Of a stretch of DNA of 14,554 nucleotides, positions 1 through 8,195 are shown piece after piece. A program made the translations under genes and the position numbers. This DNA is from Bacteroidota bacterium. Its GTDB lineage: Bacteria > Bacteroidota > Bacteroidia > Chitinophagales > Chitinophagaceae. Position 1 is the first letter of the stretch. Every line of letters begins with the position of its first letter. The notes under the pieces were generated by a model. It did not search any database. It had not been told where the DNA came from and saw only the letters and a list, made by a program, of their open reading frames with translations. Location: the NCBI GenBank assembly GCA_023416995.1, contig JAEZGI010000072.1, forward strand, positions 1 to 14,554. The letters run 5' to 3'.

Positions 1-266
1 TGTTGGGGGTAGGCGGTGCATTTCCCGTTCTTGCCGGAGTGCAGAAGCGGTCTCCGAAGTTTATGCAATCCCTCTCTTTAGAATGGTTATATAGGCTGCA
101 ACAAGAACCAAAACGGTTGTTCAAACGATACTTGTTTACCAATGTCTCGTTTATGTATCTTTTATCAAGGCAGATTGCACAAAAGCATGTGCCTTTTCGC
201 AAAACCTTAATTCCATTAGAAGAAATAGCGGAGTTCCAACATTCAAAAAACAAAGTAAGCAGCTAA
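1..266 (+). CDS. WecG/TagA/CpsF-family glycosyltransferase (GT26), 3' end only
   Basis: This is the C-terminal end, about 87 codons, of a gene that begins before the window; the reading frame is open from base 3 to the TAA at 264-266. The segment GVGGAFPVLAG followed by KRSPKFMQ, LEWLYRL and EPKRLFKRYL is the hallmark C-terminal block of the WecB/TagA/CpsF family. These enzymes transfer an N-acetylmannosamine-type sugar, or its uronic acid, onto a lipid-linked acceptor at the cytoplasmic face of the membrane during enterobacterial common antigen, teichoic acid or O-antigen synthesis. The TTG at position 3 is an internal codon, not a start. A gap of 105 bases separates it from the next gene. 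The family is clear; the sugar specificity cannot be told from this fragment. The tail after the block (FMYLLSRQIAQKH onward) looks ordinary. Confidence 0.85.
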   Translation, partial: LGVGGAFPVLAGVQKRSPKFMQSLSLEWLYRLQQEPKRLFKRYLFTNVSFMYLLSRQIAQKHVPFRKTLIPLEEIAEFQHSKNKVSS

Positions 267-339
267 TGTTAGGCTTTGTGTAAATAGGCTAACCCTACTG
301 CTTATGTTCATTCAAACACACAAAGTCAGTCTTTTATAA

Positions 340-347
340 TAGTTTTG
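340..347 (+). promoter_or_regulatory. Candidate Bacteroidota -7 promoter element
   Basis: TAGTTTTG matches the Bacteroidota housekeeping -7 consensus TAnnTTTG at every fixed position. It lies 24 bases before the ATG at 372, in the only sizeable gap of the plus-strand train, so it could drive the genes from 372 to 5618. I see no good TTTG at the expected -33 spacing, so the call rests on one half of the promoter. Confidence 0.3.
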
Positions 348-371
348 ATATATTTCGTATCAAAATCTAAC

Positions 372-1097
372 ATGCCTGAAAATAGAATTGTCGCACTCCT
401 GAAACGCCAAAGCTTTCAACCGAGATCCTGGAGCATATTGGTGAACCCTTTTTTTCTTATCCGGAGGGACCTGTTTCTTAATATAAAAAGATTAAGTCCA
501 GAGTTGTCGGGACGATTACTTGATTTCGGTTGTGGAAGGAAACCTTACGAGAGTTTGTTTTCAGTATCCGAATACATTGGCGTCGACATTGAACAGACTG
601 GCCATGACCACACCAATTCAAAAGTAGACGTTTTTTATGACGGGAAAACCCTCCCCTTCCCCGACAATTCCTTTGACTCACTTTTCTTCAGTGAAGTCAT
701 GGAACACGTATTCAATATTGAAGATATTCTGCAGGAAATTGGACGAGTAATGAAACCAGGGGCTCCGGCATTGATAACGGTTCCGTTCTGCTGGAATGAA
801 CACGAAATTCCGTACGACTATGGGCGATATAGTACGTTCGGGGTGACACATTTATTAGAAACAAATGGCTTTGAAGTGGTCACCTTGCGTAAAAGCGGCC
901 ATTTTATGCGGGTCGTATTTCAACTTTCAAGTTTGTATTTTTTCGAATTCTTCAGGCGTTTTGGTAAGGTCGGTTATGCAATCTCAATGCTATTTATAAT
1001 ACCAATCCACCTGGTCGGGCTAATAGTTTCGTTTATACTGCCGAGGAATAACAGCCTTTATTTTAATAACATCATCTTAGCAAGGAAGCGAGCTTAG
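372..1097 (+). CDS. SAM-dependent class I methyltransferase with hydrophobic C-terminal segment
   Basis: This 241-residue protein looks like a Methyltransf_11-type enzyme. The SAM-binding motif I is LLDFGCGRKPY (residues about 49-59), the acidic end of strand 2 is GVDIE (70-74), and a post-motif region reads FFSEVMEHV (105-113), followed by the usual RVMKPGAPALITVPF. Residues about 201-223 (GYAISMLFIIPIHLVGLIVS) form a strongly hydrophobic stretch that may anchor it to the membrane. The ATG at 372 is preferred over an in-frame TTG at 345, because that TTG lies inside a likely promoter element. It ends one base before the next gene's ATG, so the two are probably co-transcribed. Its substrate is probably a sugar of the repeat unit or a lipid-linked intermediate, inferred from context only. 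A role outside polysaccharide synthesis cannot be excluded. Confidence 0.85.
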   Translation: MPENRIVALLKRQSFQPRSWSILVNPFFLIRRDLFLNIKRLSPELSGRLLDFGCGRKPYESLFSVSEYIGVDIEQTGHDHTNSKVDVFYDGKTLPFPDNSFDSLFFSEVMEHVFNIEDILQEIGRVMKPGAPALITVPFCWNEHEIPYDYGRYSTFGVTHLLETNGFEVVTLRKSGHFMRVVFQLSSLYFFEFFRRFGKVGYAISMLFIIPIHLVGLIVSFILPRNNSLYFNNIILARKRA

Positions 1098-1098
1098 C

Positions 1099-2292
1099 AT
1101 GGTGCCCAAGAAATACATAGCGAATATTATTTTCACTGTAGCACTCTGTTACATAATCTCTCCATGGTTTTTTGAAAGAAACTTCTTCTTCAATGAAATC
1201 CTTGCTGCTACCGGTGGAGCAATTTTTTTATACAAGGGCTGTAGATTTGGCAGAGACCATATTAGTATTGCCATAATTCTTCTTTTGTGTTGGGGTGGTG
1301 TTCACCTCGTTATTTCCTTATTTCGAATGGATCATATTTATTACTATTTGAGAAACACAGTGATCCTTTATTCTATTATGAGTTTTTTCCTTGGGTATTA
1401 TCTATTGAAATATCTAAGCGGCTTTTTTTCTGAAATCATTTCATTTTTTAGGTTTTATCTTATCACCCTTTTGTTTGTTCCATTAAGCACTCTTCTCTTT
1501 GAAAGATTTAGCACTGCAACGTTATTTCCCGGGCTTTTCAGAAATGTACGCCATTCGATCGTTCCTCTTTTACTAATCGGTTTGAATGTTGTTCACGCTA
1601 TAAATTACGAATCTTCCACGGCAATGCTTGTTGCTATGTTCTTTGCTTTGGTATTCATTTCACCAGGTTATAAATTTTTTAAACAGCTTTCCCTGGTGGC
1701 GTTCCTGGCATTTACGATTTTGTTCATTTATTTACTACCGAACCTCGCATTAATTAAAAACAATTATTCCTCGTTCACATATAACGCTATTTACGACGTG
1801 ATCAACTCACATCCCATCTTAGCAATTGATGGTAATAGCACATGGCGACTGGTATTATGGAAACAAATTGTCCTCGACCAATTTCCGATGAACCTGTTTG
1901 GACTTGGCTTCGGAACACCTTTGTTAAAGTATTTTCCCGTAGAGGATTTTTCTAAACTTGACTCCCTTCCGTATGTGTTGGGAGCTCACAATTCTTTCGT
2001 GTATCTTTTTGGTCGTCTGGGCATCGTGTATATCCTAATAATACTATCGATATACAGTAAGATTTTCAGGGAATATTTTTATTATAAAATTTACTACCGA
2101 CAAAATAACGAGTGGCTCATTTTTTTAAGCTTTTTTGCCATTTCAATTATTTCTTTGTTCAACCCTACCCTTGAGTCACCAATCTTTGCCGGCACTTATT
2201 GGCTCTTGCTTGGTTTAACCGCCAGAAGTATTCATAATCGTATCTATACCCCTACATCTACTGATCAGGATGAAAATATTATTTATACATAA
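1099..2292 (+). CDS. O-antigen polymerase/ligase-family membrane protein (Wzy/WaaL-like), copy 1
   Basis: This is a 397-residue, highly hydrophobic protein with about 10-12 membrane segments. A large hydrophilic loop near residues 220-295 carries the features of the O-antigen ligase/polymerase family (Wzy_C type): STWRLVLWKQ (247-256), the GLGFGTP turn (268-274), then AHNSFVYLFGRLGI (296-309) leading into the next membrane segment, with a late NPTLESP (355-361). Family members act at the periplasmic face of the inner membrane, either polymerising undecaprenyl-linked repeat units or transferring the glycan to an acceptor. The ATG at 1099 follows the previous stop by one base. Its 3' end overlaps the next gene by 23 bases. 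A second protein of the same general type is encoded at 3448, so I cannot say which is the polymerase and which the ligase. Family assignment is fairly sure; the precise role is not. Confidence 0.82.
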   Translation: MVPKKYIANIIFTVALCYIISPWFFERNFFFNEILAATGGAIFLYKGCRFGRDHISIAIILLLCWGGVHLVISLFRMDHIYYYLRNTVILYSIMSFFLGYYLLKYLSGFFSEIISFFRFYLITLLFVPLSTLLFERFSTATLFPGLFRNVRHSIVPLLLIGLNVVHAINYESSTAMLVAMFFALVFISPGYKFFKQLSLVAFLAFTILFIYLLPNLALIKNNYSSFTYNAIYDVINSHPILAIDGNSTWRLVLWKQIVLDQFPMNLFGLGFGTPLLKYFPVEDFSKLDSLPYVLGAHNSFVYLFGRLGIVYILIILSIYSKIFREYFYYKIYYRQNNEWLIFLSFFAISIISLFNPTLESPIFAGTYWLLLGLTARSIHNRIYTPTSTDQDENIIYT

Positions 2293-3451
2293 TCGCTATA
2301 AATATCCCGGGGGTGAGGAAGTAGCCGTTGAATCAGAAAGACAAGTTCTAAAGCAACATGGGCATGATCCCCGCGTAATGATGTTCGATAATGATAAAAT
2401 TGAAGGCACTGTTCAAAGACTGGCCAGCGCTAGAAAAGCGTTATATAATATTGCATCAAAGCGAAAAATTGAAGCCGAGATTCAACAATTCCGACCTGAT
2501 GTGATACATGTTCATAATGTTTTCTTTGATGCCTCACCGTCGGTGTTTGATGCAGCGAAAAAGTTCAGGATACCTGTTGTCATGACGCTTCATAATTATC
2601 GATTGATCTGCGCCAATGCACTATTACTGAGGAAGAACCTGCTTTGTGAAAAATGCGTATCTCAAACAATTCCCCTATCGGGTATTAGATACCGGTGTTA
2701 TCGAAACTCTGCAGTTGAGTCTGCCCTCGTAACTGGTGTTACCAGCTTGCATAAAGTGCTCGGCACGTGGCGCAGCAAGGTTCACCGGTTTATTGCACTT
2801 ACCGATTTCGCGCGCTCAAAATTTTTGAATTCATCATTAAACCTTTTGCCTGAGCAAATCATCACGAAACCCAATTTCCTCTCTGATCCTGGCTACAACA
2901 TAGAAAACAGATCAGGCCGATATCTGTTTGTGGGAAGACTTTCTGTTGAAAAAGGGGTTCGTGTAATGCTTCAAAGTTTCGCAAAAACGCCATCCAGGAG
3001 TATCGACATTGTAGGAGACGGCCCTGAAAAAATAGCAATTCAACAGGAGTTCTCCGGTTATCAAAATATCAGATTTCTTGGGATGAAACAGAAGAACGAA
3101 GTTTTGGAATATTTAAAAAACTGTAAAGCTTTAATTTTTCCGTCAATCTGGTACGAGGGTTTGCCCTTCACCATTATCGAGGCTTTCGCAACCGGTACAC
3201 CCGTGATTGCATCGAACATCGGTGCTATGTCGAGTATGATCAGTGATAGTTTTAACGGCTTACATTTTGGTGTGGGCGATCCAATTTCACTTTCGGATAC
3301 ACTTACGCGTTTCGAGCGTCTTAATTCATCGGAGCTTTCCGAAAACGCACGGCATACTTACGAAGAGCACTACCATCCTGAAATTCATTATAAATTCATT
3401 ATATCGCTTTATAACAAAGTTATAAACGAAGTTAAAACGGCCAGCACATGA
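2270..3451 (+). CDS. GT4-family glycosyltransferase with a cysteine cluster
   Basis: This is a 393-residue GT-B fold glycosyltransferase (Glyco_transf_4 plus Glycos_transf_1 domains), probably soluble or membrane-associated in the cytoplasm. The N-terminal domain begins MKILFIHNRY with the glycine loop PGGEE (13-17), and IHVHN (79-83) is also visible. The C-terminal domain has VGRLSVEKGV (221-230), IVGDGPE (247-253) and the EX7E motif, with E296 and E304 in YEGLPFTIIEAFATGTPV. Four cysteines (C114, C126, C129, C143) sit in the N-terminal domain in a C-X11-C-X2-C-X13-C arrangement. From memory this recurs in a subgroup of GT4 enzymes. The ATG at 2270 overlaps the preceding gene by 23 bases, and the stop overlaps the next start (ATGA). 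It probably adds one sugar of the repeat unit by a retaining mechanism; donor and acceptor are unknown. Confidence 0.9.
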   Translation: MKILFIHNRYKYPGGEEVAVESERQVLKQHGHDPRVMMFDNDKIEGTVQRLASARKALYNIASKRKIEAEIQQFRPDVIHVHNVFFDASPSVFDAAKKFRIPVVMTLHNYRLICANALLLRKNLLCEKCVSQTIPLSGIRYRCYRNSAVESALVTGVTSLHKVLGTWRSKVHRFIALTDFARSKFLNSSLNLLPEQIITKPNFLSDPGYNIENRSGRYLFVGRLSVEKGVRVMLQSFAKTPSRSIDIVGDGPEKIAIQQEFSGYQNIRFLGMKQKNEVLEYLKNCKALIFPSIWYEGLPFTIIEAFATGTPVIASNIGAMSSMISDSFNGLHFGVGDPISLSDTLTRFERLNSSELSENARHTYEEHYHPEIHYKFIISLYNKVINEVKTAST

Positions 3452-4731
3452 AACCTGCAAGAGCATATGCAGTATTTCATTTATCAAAGCTAACCCCGAG
3501 GTTGGAAGAGTCGATCTATTTGTGGATCTCGATAGGCATCGTATACTCGCTCCTGCTCTGGCCACTTTTAAATTCACTATGCATCATCACAATGTTTGCA
3601 TTCTGGTTGCTTTTTTCAAACAAGCAACTTCCAACCAACAATATCGGGAGAATATTGCTGTTTGTTTTTCCTCTCCTCTTCCTGGTCGCGGTTGCGGGCA
3701 TGCTCAACACTAGCAATATGAATGAGGGGTTGTTCCGGCTCCAGCAAAAAATTCCACTACTTGTTTTTCCTCTCGTTTTTGGAACCACAACCATTATAAC
3801 TCAACGGTTCCTGCAAAAAACACTGACCCACTTTGTGCTTGCAACCTGTGTTGCCTGCGGCACAAGTTTAGTTTTTAACAGCATAAAATATATCAGTACC
3901 GGCGACACAGAACTCTTCTCTATGCCAAAGCTATTTCTTTACAGGGATGGCTACCCATACATTGTCGGTGCATGTTGCTTAACTGCAATTGCAATTTGCT
4001 TTTCCAGGCTAAAAACTTTGAAGCCGGCATTTGTTTTCTTAGCATCATCTGCAGTACTCCTTCTTTCCATCTATATTCTGCTATTAAGCGTTCGCGTCAT
4101 TATTGTTTGCTGGCTTATTGTATTCGCGATTAATATATTTTGGTTGATAAAAAGTCCGTTGACAAGGTTTATCATTTCAATCATTCTTTTGGCAACGGTA
4201 ATTACGAGTATCATGATCATCCCTGCACTGAACAGGCAATGGTCAGAGCTTACAAAAATAAATATTGACAGAATTCCCTTGGATAGGGATGCATCTCTTG
4301 GCAGGTCGTGGGGAGGCGGGGCCATCAGGTTAGCAATATGGGAGTCAACCGAAAACTTAAGAAACAGACACTGGTTAACCGGTGTGGGGACAGGTGACGT
4401 ACAGGATAGCTTGCAGCAAGCCTATAGGGATCGCCAATTTTATTTTGCGTCAGAGTATAACAGGTATAATTCCCACAATCAGTTTCTTCAAATGCTTATC
4501 GGAAATGGTATTGCGGGCGTTTTAATTCTAGCGGCCTGCATTGTTCTACCGGTTTATCTCATGCTTAGAGGGCCCAGCGATAAAGTTTATATAACAGTAA
4601 TCCTGCTTTTCACAGCTTTATGTGTAACAGAAGTTATACTCGATATCAATAAAGGCATTGTGTGGTATTCATATTTAAATTCCATATTTGCCTTTACAAT
4701 CTTTAAATCCCATAGAAAAAGTACACAATGA
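3448..4731 (+). CDS. O-antigen ligase/polymerase-family membrane protein (WaaL/Wzy-like), copy 2
   Basis: This 427-residue polytopic membrane protein has about 11-12 hydrophobic segments and one large hydrophilic loop at about 260-345. Family motifs are GGGAIRLAIWE (289-299), LTGVGTGDVQD (310-320) and YNSHNQFLQMLIGNGIAG (340-357), followed by a late TEVILDINKG (394-403). The conserved loop arginine in RLAIW and the HNQF histidine match residues typical of WaaL and Wzy proteins. The ATG at 3448 overlaps the previous stop as ATGA, and its own stop overlaps the next start in the same way, suggesting translational coupling. It is clearly not a recent duplicate of the protein at 1099, since only the short loop motifs correspond. 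The acidic C-terminal TEVILDINKG resembles the ligase side of the family, so I lean weakly to ligase here and polymerase at 1099. That split is inference. Confidence 0.85.
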   Translation: MKPARAYAVFHLSKLTPRLEESIYLWISIGIVYSLLLWPLLNSLCIITMFAFWLLFSNKQLPTNNIGRILLFVFPLLFLVAVAGMLNTSNMNEGLFRLQQKIPLLVFPLVFGTTTIITQRFLQKTLTHFVLATCVACGTSLVFNSIKYISTGDTELFSMPKLFLYRDGYPYIVGACCLTAIAICFSRLKTLKPAFVFLASSAVLLLSIYILLLSVRVIIVCWLIVFAINIFWLIKSPLTRFIISIILLATVITSIMIIPALNRQWSELTKINIDRIPLDRDASLGRSWGGGAIRLAIWESTENLRNRHWLTGVGTGDVQDSLQQAYRDRQFYFASEYNRYNSHNQFLQMLIGNGIAGVLILAACIVLPVYLMLRGPSDKVYITVILLFTALCVTEVILDINKGIVWYSYLNSIFAFTIFKSHRKSTQ

Positions 4732-5618
4732 CGGAAAAAAACTCAGCCAGAAACGAAGAAATCGATCTGTTCAGGTTTTTAAAGCCTGTTATAGACATTG
4801 GTCGCGAAATACTGCTAAAAGTTCGTTACCATTTTGTTTCGCTCTATAAGCTGCGGATACCTGCTTTGGTAGTGTTCCTGTTAATTGCCGCGGTCGGTTA
4901 TACACTGCGGTACTGGATGCCAAAGGCATATAAGACAGAAGGTCTTTTTGTATCACACGTATTACCCAGTTCCTATTGTTCGATGATGATTCAGCAATTG
5001 AATATGTTGGCGGCCAGCGGTAACAATTCCGGTACCCTTTCCCAGCATTTAGCCATACCGGAAACAGTGGTGGCCGACATCAGTTCGATTGCGCTTGCTC
5101 CGGTTCCAGACACGATGTTCGGTCGGTTGAATGATACGCTGTTTTCAGTTTTCAAAATTGAAATGATATTACAGGATATGAAAAATCTTGATGTTATTCA
5201 AAAGGGCATCATTCACTACCTAGAAGAAAATGATTATGCTGTCAAACGAAAGATCGCAAAAAAACAATCGCTGGTAGCGCTAAAGGAAGTGATGGACGCA
5301 AGGATAAAAAGTCTTGATACACTGAAACAACTGGTCAATAATAGTATTGAACCAAGAAGTAAAGGAACCGGGATCATTCTGGGACAACCGCTAAACCCGG
5401 TTGTTGTTTACGAAGCAGAACGTAATTTTTATGATGCACAATTGAAAATCAACGAAGACCTTGCAGTAATTGACAACATTGAGATTATTCACCCGTTTTT
5501 CAAAAGAAACGACTATAATTTTCCAGATTTTACCTCGATTTTTTACCAGTTTGTTATCTGTGGTATTATTGTGAGTTTGATTGCAACCCCTTTTATTTTT
5601 AGCAGACTGCTACGGTAA
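4728..5618 (+). CDS. Wzz-like chain-length determinant protein, short and divergent, no kinase domain
   Basis: This 296-residue protein has the polysaccharide co-polymerase topology: a cytoplasmic N-terminus of about 44 residues, one membrane segment at about 45-63 (IPALVVFLLIAAVGYTL), a periplasmic domain at about 64-268, and a second membrane segment at about 270-292 near the C-terminus. Residues about 170-245 are rich in charged and heptad-like positions (KKQSLVALKEVMDARIKSLD), as expected for the helical arm of Wzz proteins. It stops right after the second membrane helix, so it has no BY-kinase domain. It overlaps the preceding ligase-type gene by four bases (ATGA) and is the last gene of the plus-strand train. 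It would set polymer length together with a Wzy protein. The assignment rests on topology, size and context more than on conserved motifs. An unrelated two-pass protein is the alternative. Confidence 0.65.
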   Translation: MTEKNSARNEEIDLFRFLKPVIDIGREILLKVRYHFVSLYKLRIPALVVFLLIAAVGYTLRYWMPKAYKTEGLFVSHVLPSSYCSMMIQQLNMLAASGNNSGTLSQHLAIPETVVADISSIALAPVPDTMFGRLNDTLFSVFKIEMILQDMKNLDVIQKGIIHYLEENDYAVKRKIAKKQSLVALKEVMDARIKSLDTLKQLVNNSIEPRSKGTGIILGQPLNPVVVYEAERNFYDAQLKINEDLAVIDNIEIIHPFFKRNDYNFPDFTSIFYQFVICGIIVSLIATPFIFSRLLR

Positions 5619-5652
5619 CATAACTCAGGAAACATTAAAAGTTCACCAACAA

Positions 5653-6912
5653 CTAATTGAATGAATCCTGATCAGCACCATTTATGAGCCGAATCCAGTC
5701 GGTGATGATAACGTCTTTCCCGAAATCAACGATACGGGCCAACGATTGAAGTCGATAATGTTCGTTCAGCTCTGGGCTCATCACCCTGGAAATAGTATCC
5801 GCCCAAAGTTGCGAATCGAAGTCAGCTGGGTCAGTTGTTCCGACGGGAGGCATTAACACCCCATATTTACCAAAACAAGGAAGATTATCACTAGTGGCTG
5901 CTTCCTGCTCACTCAATAATATCTCCCTGGGTCCATTCGGACAGTCGGTTGATATAACAGGCAATCCGCAAGCCATGGCTTCAATCAAGACATTGGGAAA
6001 TCCTTCGTATCGCGAGGTACACACAAGGACATTTGATTTTGCCAAAAACCTGAACGGATTTTTTTGAGCACCTAAAAAAAACACCTGAGCGTTAGAAACT
6101 GCAGCGACCTGCTGAGATTGCACAGCGTCGCACACCACCAGCGAGTGGTTCCGGGCTGCATTTATCAGATCTTCTTTTAATTCACCATCTCCCAGAAGAA
6201 CAAGTTTTGCATCCGGGCGGATTTCATGCAACTTCGCAAAACATTCTATAGTGTAACGTTGTCCCTTAACAAATGCAAACCGGCCGATATTTATCACTAC
6301 CGGATATTTAAAAAGTTGCTTAAAAAAATCTGTATTTATATCCTCATTTACTTGTTTATTGACCAGCGCCTGGTCAATAAAGTTGTAGAAGACTTTAACT
6401 TTTTCAGGGTGGATCGAAAAGTTTTGAATCAGATCAAGCCTGACACCTTCAGAAGGGCAAACAATCCTGAAAGCTTTATTATACAGCCGGTTTACTAGTG
6501 GTAAAAGGACACGCATGCGGGCGATGTCTTTCATCTCTGCGGAAAGATTGGTCCTGACACTGAGAATTGTTTTCTCTTTTCGCGCTGATAGTAAATTGAC
6601 AAGATTAGAAGCCTCCATGAAGCTAACGGCGACGTCTATCTTATATTTCTTTTTAAGACTTCTGATCTTAAAAATCAATGCAAGAAAACGTACAAAACGG
6701 GCTACTGTTCCATTTTGAGAAGTCTTTTTATCAAACGGCAACTTCACCTTAATCAACTTGCCGCCCGTTGGAAAATCAGTTTTCCCGAGATCATTGAAGA
6801 TAGCCACATAAGTATTATACTCCATATCCAATGCAAGGCTGAGGTTTGATACGGTGCGTTGTGCACCTCCAGTATGCATTTGATTCACTAAAAGCAGGAC
6901 GTTTTTTTTCAT
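5653..6912 (-). CDS. GT4-family glycosyltransferase
   Basis: This 419-residue GT-B retaining glycosyltransferase is the last gene of the minus-strand train. The N-terminal domain shows the donor/acceptor-domain loop HTGGAQR (13-19). The C-terminal domain has NIGRFAFVKGQ (208-217), LLGDGELKEDL (239-249), a FLGAQKNPFRFLAKS segment (279-293), and the EX7E pair E303 and E311 within SRYEGFPNVLIEAMACG (300-316), followed by DCPNGPREIL. The run GAQKNPF, SRYEGFPN and NGPREIL is shared with GT4 enzymes of O-antigen, capsule and N-glycan pathways, including hexosamine transferases of the PglA kind. The exact sugar is not predictable. The ATG at 6912 follows the upstream stop by 29 bases, the largest gap in this train. 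Its stop is 34 bases from the convergent wzz-like gene. Confidence 0.92.
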   Translation of the reverse strand: MKKNVLLLVNQMHTGGAQRTVSNLSLALDMEYNTYVAIFNDLGKTDFPTGGKLIKVKLPFDKKTSQNGTVARFVRFLALIFKIRSLKKKYKIDVAVSFMEASNLVNLLSARKEKTILSVRTNLSAEMKDIARMRVLLPLVNRLYNKAFRIVCPSEGVRLDLIQNFSIHPEKVKVFYNFIDQALVNKQVNEDINTDFFKQLFKYPVVINIGRFAFVKGQRYTIECFAKLHEIRPDAKLVLLGDGELKEDLINAARNHSLVVCDAVQSQQVAAVSNAQVFFLGAQKNPFRFLAKSNVLVCTSRYEGFPNVLIEAMACGLPVISTDCPNGPREILLSEQEAATSDNLPCFGKYGVLMPPVGTTDPADFDSQLWADTISRVMSPELNEHYRLQSLARIVDFGKDVIITDWIRLINGADQDSFN

Positions 6913-6941
6913 TTATATTAAAGATAAAAGCCTTCGGCTAC

Positions 6942-8195
6942 TTATTGACCTGACAAGATATCGATGTATTTATCGTGATACCTTTTGGCAACTTTGCCGA
7001 TATCACAGATTGAAGTTACGCGTTGATATGCGGCTGTACCAAAAGACCTTGCCTCCTTCTCATCCAAAAGCAACCTGATCAATGCTTCGGAAAGCTTATT
7101 GGTATCAATAGGCGGAACCAAAACTCCCGACACGTTATGTTCAATCAGGTCCTGGTTACCGGAGATATCGGTCGCGACAATTGGCATTCCCGCGAGCATC
7201 GCTTCCATTAAAGCATTTGACATCCCTTCACGTCTTGATGGCAAAACAAAAATATCAGTCTTACACAAAAGCTCTTTGACATCTGTACGGCTTCCTAAAA
7301 AAATAACAGACGAATGAATACCTAATCTACGCACGTAATTTTCGTAATCTACATTAAAGCCTTTTCCAACGATCGTCAGCGTTGCTCCGGGCACTGCATC
7401 GATGACATGTTTCCATGCTTTCAGGAGAATATCAACCCCTTTGGCAGGTTGCTGCGTAAGATTACCAACAAAAATTACCGACTTACTCCAGTTGGGGCGG
7501 GATACAGGGGGCGTAATCCCGATCCCGTTAGGAATTATGGTTAGTCTTTCAGGTGGCACCCCGGCACTCGTCAAATTCGCCGAAATAACCCGTGTCATTG
7601 CAACAAAATGAGCATTGTTGACCACCGCCCTTTGTTTGTTTTTTCCTGATGGATATCTGGTAAGATTAAAGATTCCGTTCATTGTAGAATCTTTCAACAA
7701 CACGGGTTTGTTGAACCACTTTCCTACACGAACAGCTACGAATGCGGGCCATTCCATAGCATGTACATGTATAATATCAATCTGCTTGCGCCGCCAAAAT
7801 AAAAATAAAAACAAATCGATAGTAAAAAGCGTGTATCTCAATCGCATCGCCAGATTTACTTTGCCGGTCACTTTATTATTCTCAGTCTCGCTATCATCGT
7901 ATTCAATCTTTACAGCTCCCGCTGAACGACCGCTATCTGAGGGTTTGACAAGAGACGGCAAATCAAGTATGACGTTCCAGGGCGAATGCAGGCGATGGAA
8001 TCTTAACCCATCAATTTTTCCCTTTCTTTTATGCCAGATTTTTCCCCAGGTAACAATTTTAATATCAATGTTCCTCGTCTGCAATTGTTTTGATAGTCGC
8101 ATCGCCTGGATCTCTGCGCCACCCAGACCCAAAGGTGGCAGATGAGCTACTACCATCAACACCGATATCTTTTGCTCAAGGTTGGAAGTGGTCAT
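6942..8195 (-). CDS. GT4-family glycosyltransferase
   Basis: This 417-residue GT-B fold enzyme has GLGGAEIQAMRLS near the N-terminus (about 24-36), DIIHVHAMEWPAF in the first domain, IPNGIGI at about 221-227, VGNLTQQPAKGVDILL at about 243-258, and an EX7E pair (E323, E331) in SRREGMSNALMEAMLAG. The hydrophobic LFTIDLFLFLFWR stretch (about 123-135) may be a membrane-contacting helix. I chose the ATG at 8195; an upstream in-frame GTG at 8204 would add three residues. Either way it overlaps the 3' end of the deacetylase-fold gene (20 bases from the ATG). It probably adds another sugar of the repeat unit at the cytoplasmic face; specificity is unknown. A variable stretch at about 84-112, rich in acidic and serine residues, looks like a loop insertion. 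Confidence 0.92.
   Translation of the reverse strand: MTTSNLEQKISVLMVVAHLPPLGLGGAEIQAMRLSKQLQTRNIDIKIVTWGKIWHKRKGKIDGLRFHRLHSPWNVILDLPSLVKPSDSGRSAGAVKIEYDDSETENNKVTGKVNLAMRLRYTLFTIDLFLFLFWRRKQIDIIHVHAMEWPAFVAVRVGKWFNKPVLLKDSTMNGIFNLTRYPSGKNKQRAVVNNAHFVAMTRVISANLTSAGVPPERLTIIPNGIGITPPVSRPNWSKSVIFVGNLTQQPAKGVDILLKAWKHVIDAVPGATLTIVGKGFNVDYENYVRRLGIHSSVIFLGSRTDVKELLCKTDIFVLPSRREGMSNALMEAMLAGMPIVATDISGNQDLIEHNVSGVLVPPIDTNKLSEALIRLLLDEKEARSFGTAAYQRVTSICDIGKVAKRYHDKYIDILSGQ

Noticed and set aside
268..293. GTTAG/CTAAC inverted repeat after the GT26 gene as a terminator
   Set aside because: The stem is only five pairs with a 16-base loop and no T-run follows.
7615..8145. 176-codon plus-strand ORF across the GT4 gene on the minus strand
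   Set aside because: It lies wholly antisense to a glycosyltransferase with clear catalytic motifs, and its translation shows no domain. A shadow frame.
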